The notes below the pieces were generated by a model that was not told the DNA's origin, did no database searches, and saw only the letters and a program-made list of their open reading frames with translations. From UBA7332 sp051648105 (GTDB taxonomy: Bacteria; Bacteroidota; Bacteroidia; Bacteroidales; UBA7332): DNA of 16,644 nt. Of the stretch, positions 14,982 through 16,644 are shown piece by piece. The DNA is taken from NCBI GenBank assembly GCA_051648105.1, contig JBOFEN010000037.1, positions 1-16,644 on the forward strand, written 5' to 3'. The translations under genes and the position numbers were made by a program. The first letter of the stretch is position 1. Every line of letters begins with the position of its first letter.

Positions 14982-15611
14982 TTATAAATGATTCATCAAT
15001 ACAGTTATCACACCAAATAGCGCAATGGCTGCAATAACAGATCCTACGATCCTATTCATAATAAATAGTCTCCTTAGCGTAAACTTCTTTCTCAACTGCC
15101 CAAAGAGCGTTGTGATAAAGCTCCACCAAACGATTGCACCGAGAGCTATACCTGCTATCCCAACGGCGATCTCATCCAATGGTATGGTGCTATGAAAAAA
15201 GCTTAGCCTTGTGTATAGCCCAATAAAGAGGAATATGATAAAGGGGTTTGAAAGGGTTATAAATAGCGCTGTAACAAAGTCTTGCCAATAAGTGGCAGTA
15301 CCATTACGTGAGGCTCGCATAGCATTTATTGGATTTGATCTAAGTGTGAAAAGACCAAACCCAAAGAGGAGTACACTCCCTGCAAACTGCAACATAGACT
15401 CATGCTTTGCAATAAACTCCATAATAAAAGAGACTCCCATCCCTGCAACAATAGCATATATAATATCTGAGGCCATAGCCCCTATTCCTGAGCAGAAACC
15501 GTGCCAGCGACCCTTGTTCAAAGTGCGCTGAATAACCAGTACTCCAATAGGTCCCATAGGAGCTGAGACTAGTGCTCCTATTAAAATACCTTTCATAAAC
15601 GTCAATAACAT
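14982..15611 (-). CDS. LysE/RhtB family exporter
   Basis: An inner-membrane protein of 209 residues with about six hydrophobic segments. It has the family signature near the N-terminus: SAPMGPIGVLVIQRTLNKG (16-34), followed by G-GAMASDIIYAIVAG, and a SNPFIIFLF segment in the middle. LysE-type proteins export amino acids or other small solutes by proton antiport; the substrate here is unknown. I chose the ATG at 15611-15609 (MLLTFMKGILIG). A second ATG at 15596-15594 is also possible. An open extension to 15770 is rejected because it would overlap purL and cross both promoter boxes. The -7 box at 15638-15645 fits the chosen start with a leader of about 20 nt. The CBM9-like gene lies 41 nt downstream and may be cotranscribed by readthrough. 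Confidence 0.87.
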   Translation of the reverse strand: MLLTFMKGILIGALVSAPMGPIGVLVIQRTLNKGRWHGFCSGIGAMASDIIYAIVAGMGVSFIMEFIAKHESMLQFAGSVLLFGFGLFTLRSNPINAMRASRNGTATYWQDFVTALFITLSNPFIIFLFIGLYTRLSFFHSTIPLDEIAVGIAGIALGAIVWWSFITTLFGQLRKKFTLRRLFIMNRIVGSVIAAIALFGVITVLMNHL

Positions 15612-15637
15612 CTCGAGATCAGCTTTGATATAAGACG

Positions 15638-15645
15638 CAAATATA
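15638..15645 (-). promoter_or_regulatory. Bacteroidota -7 box for the LysE-type gene
   Basis: On the minus strand this reads TATATTTG, an exact match to TAnnTTTG. It lies 26 bp upstream of the chosen ATG. No clear -33 TTTG is visible at 19-21 bp spacing. It lies back to back with the purL box. Confidence 0.55.
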
Positions 15646-15656
15646 CGAAAAATGAT

Positions 15657-15664
15657 TATCTTTG
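15657..15664 (+). promoter_or_regulatory. Bacteroidota -7 box for purL
   Basis: TATCTTTG matches TAnnTTTG exactly and lies 49 bp upstream of the purL ATG, giving a predicted leader of about 45 nt. The -33 element is not clear. The gap to the opposing LysE box is only 11 bp. Confidence 0.6.
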
Positions 15665-15713
15665 TGCATTGAACGAAAACAGTTTCAAAACTCACATACT
15701 TACTTAAAAGAGA

Positions 15714-16644
15714 ATGATTCGTTTTTTTAGAACACAATCTCAGTCTGTGATTGCTGTAGGCAGCAACCACGACTTTTCACAAGAAGAGATTCAAAAGTTA
15801 ATCTGGCTATTTAGTGAGGCTACTTTAGAATCGAGTACACAACTCGAGGGCTGGTTCGTCGGCCCTAGACGAGAAATGATTACGCCTTGGAGTACAAATG
15901 CTGTTGAGATCACCCAGAACATGGGCATCACTGGCATCGAACGTATCGAAGAGTTTTTTGCCGTCGACAGCGACCAAGCAACGCACGACCCGATGCTTCA
16001 ACGTCTCTTCAATGGGCTGGACCAATCACTCTTTACAATTAGTAAGAAACCCGAACCGATTATCTACATCGAGGACATCGCGACCTACAACAAACAAGAA
16101 GGTCTTGCGTTGAGCGATGAAGAGATTGACTATCTCAACAAGGTTAGTCTTAAGATCGACAGAAAACTAACAGACAGTGAAGTCTTTGGCTTCTCTCAAG
16201 TTAACTCAGAACACTGCCGCCATAAGATCTTTAATGGCATATTCGTCATCGACGGAGAGGAGAAAGAGTCCTCACTTTTCAAGCTTATCAAGAAAACTTC
16301 CGAATACAACCCGAACCGCCTGGTATCGGCTTATAAGGACAACGTTGCCTTCAACGAAGGTCCAGTTGTAGAACAATTTGCGCCCGCATCTGGTGACAAA
16401 CCAGACTTTTTCGAAATCAAACCTATCAAGACTGTAATCTCGCTTAAAGCTGAGACCCATAACTTCCCCACTACAGTAGAGCCATTTAATGGTGCTGCAA
16501 CAGGTACTGGGGGTGAGATTCGTGACCGTTTGGGTGGTGGTAAAGCATCTTTGCCTATTGCAGGTACTGCTGTTTATATGACCTCTTACCCTCGCACACA
16601 AGAGGGTCGCAGTTGGGAGAGTGGTATGCAGGAGCGTCCTTGGC
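15714..16644 (+). CDS. purL: Phosphoribosylformylglycinamidine synthase, N-terminal part (cut by window edge)
   Basis: PurL catalyses the fourth step of purine synthesis: ATP-dependent conversion of FGAR and glutamine to FGAM. Only the first 310 codons of an enzyme that is normally about 1200-1300 residues (large single-chain form) are in the window. The N-terminus MIRFFRTQS with VIAVGSNHDFS is a PurS-like region. A linker follows, then the start of the first synthetase domain: FSQVNSEHCRHKIFNG (about 159-174) and the strongly conserved ETHNFPTTVEPFNGAATGTG (247-266) with GGEIRD. No stop or frameshift occurs before the edge. The start at 15714 is supported by the upstream -7 box and by the family N-terminus. 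The gene diverges from the exporter gene, with a 102-nt gap. Confidence 0.95.
   Translation, partial: MIRFFRTQSQSVIAVGSNHDFSQEEIQKLIWLFSEATLESSTQLEGWFVGPRREMITPWSTNAVEITQNMGITGIERIEEFFAVDSDQATHDPMLQRLFNGLDQSLFTISKKPEPIIYIEDIATYNKQEGLALSDEEIDYLNKVSLKIDRKLTDSEVFGFSQVNSEHCRHKIFNGIFVIDGEEKESSLFKLIKKTSEYNPNRLVSAYKDNVAFNEGPVVEQFAPASGDKPDFFEIKPIKTVISLKAETHNFPTTVEPFNGAATGTGGEIRDRLGGGKASLPIAGTAVYMTSYPRTQEGRSWESGMQERPW

Noticed and set aside
15612..15770. N-terminal extension of the LysE-type protein starting at 15770
   Set aside because: The extra 53 residues lack family similarity, overlap the purL start region, and would cross both TAnnTTTG boxes. The family N-terminus fits a start at 15611 or 15596.
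16272..16601. Leftward 109-codon open frame opposite purL
   Set aside because: It lies wholly antisense to a highly conserved part of purL, and its peptide has no recognisable domain.

Overview
The window looks like the chromosome of a Bacteroidales (Bacteroidota) bacterium. Three things point there: the Bacteroidota -7 promoter box TAnnTTTG occurs at sensible distances from starts, Shine-Dalgarno sequences are weak or absent, and the gene types (long single-chain PurL, secreted GH43 and GH144-like enzymes, LysE family exporter) are typical. The histidine- and proline-degrading genes suggest an amino-acid-using member, perhaps near the Porphyromonadaceae; that placement is a guess.

Layout. 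(1) Left edge: the first 28 codons of a leftward gene, possibly the N-terminal part of an IS transposase, with a promoter box immediately upstream. (2) Positions 313-6807: a four-gene rightward operon for histidine degradation, in the order ftcD (formimidoyltransferase-cyclodeaminase fusion), hutU (urocanase, long form), hutH (histidine ammonia-lyase) and hutI (imidazolonepropionase). It ends in a strong intrinsic terminator. (3) Positions 7011-10529: a rightward bifunctional proline dehydrogenase / glutamate-semialdehyde dehydrogenase (PutA) as its own unit. (4) Positions 10530-11039: a convergent intergenic region holding a long hairpin, two different tandem repeats that both have a 22-bp period, and a leftward terminator. 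(5) Positions 11040-14940: three leftward carbohydrate genes, namely a secreted GH43 enzyme with F5/8 type C and FnIII domains, a GH144-like lipoprotein glycosidase, and a CBM9-like protein without a signal peptide. (6) Positions 14982-15611: a leftward LysE-type membrane exporter. (7) From 15714 to the right edge: the first 310 codons of purL, divergent from the exporter, with back-to-back promoter boxes.

How the genes work together. The hut operon covers the whole route histidine -> urocanate -> imidazolonepropionate -> formimidoylglutamate -> glutamate, and it puts the formimino carbon onto tetrahydrofolate. There is no HutG or HutF, and none is needed because FTCD finishes the route. PutA makes glutamate from proline, so two neighbouring units feed the same product. 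No regulator, amino-acid transporter or glutamate dehydrogenase lies in the window. The carbohydrate genes look like a small degradative cluster without SusC/SusD partners; their substrate cannot be fixed from sequence alone. PurL is purine-biosynthesis housekeeping. I see no defence system, CRISPR array or phage region. The features least explained by known genes are the 22-bp-period repeats between putA and the GH43 gene.
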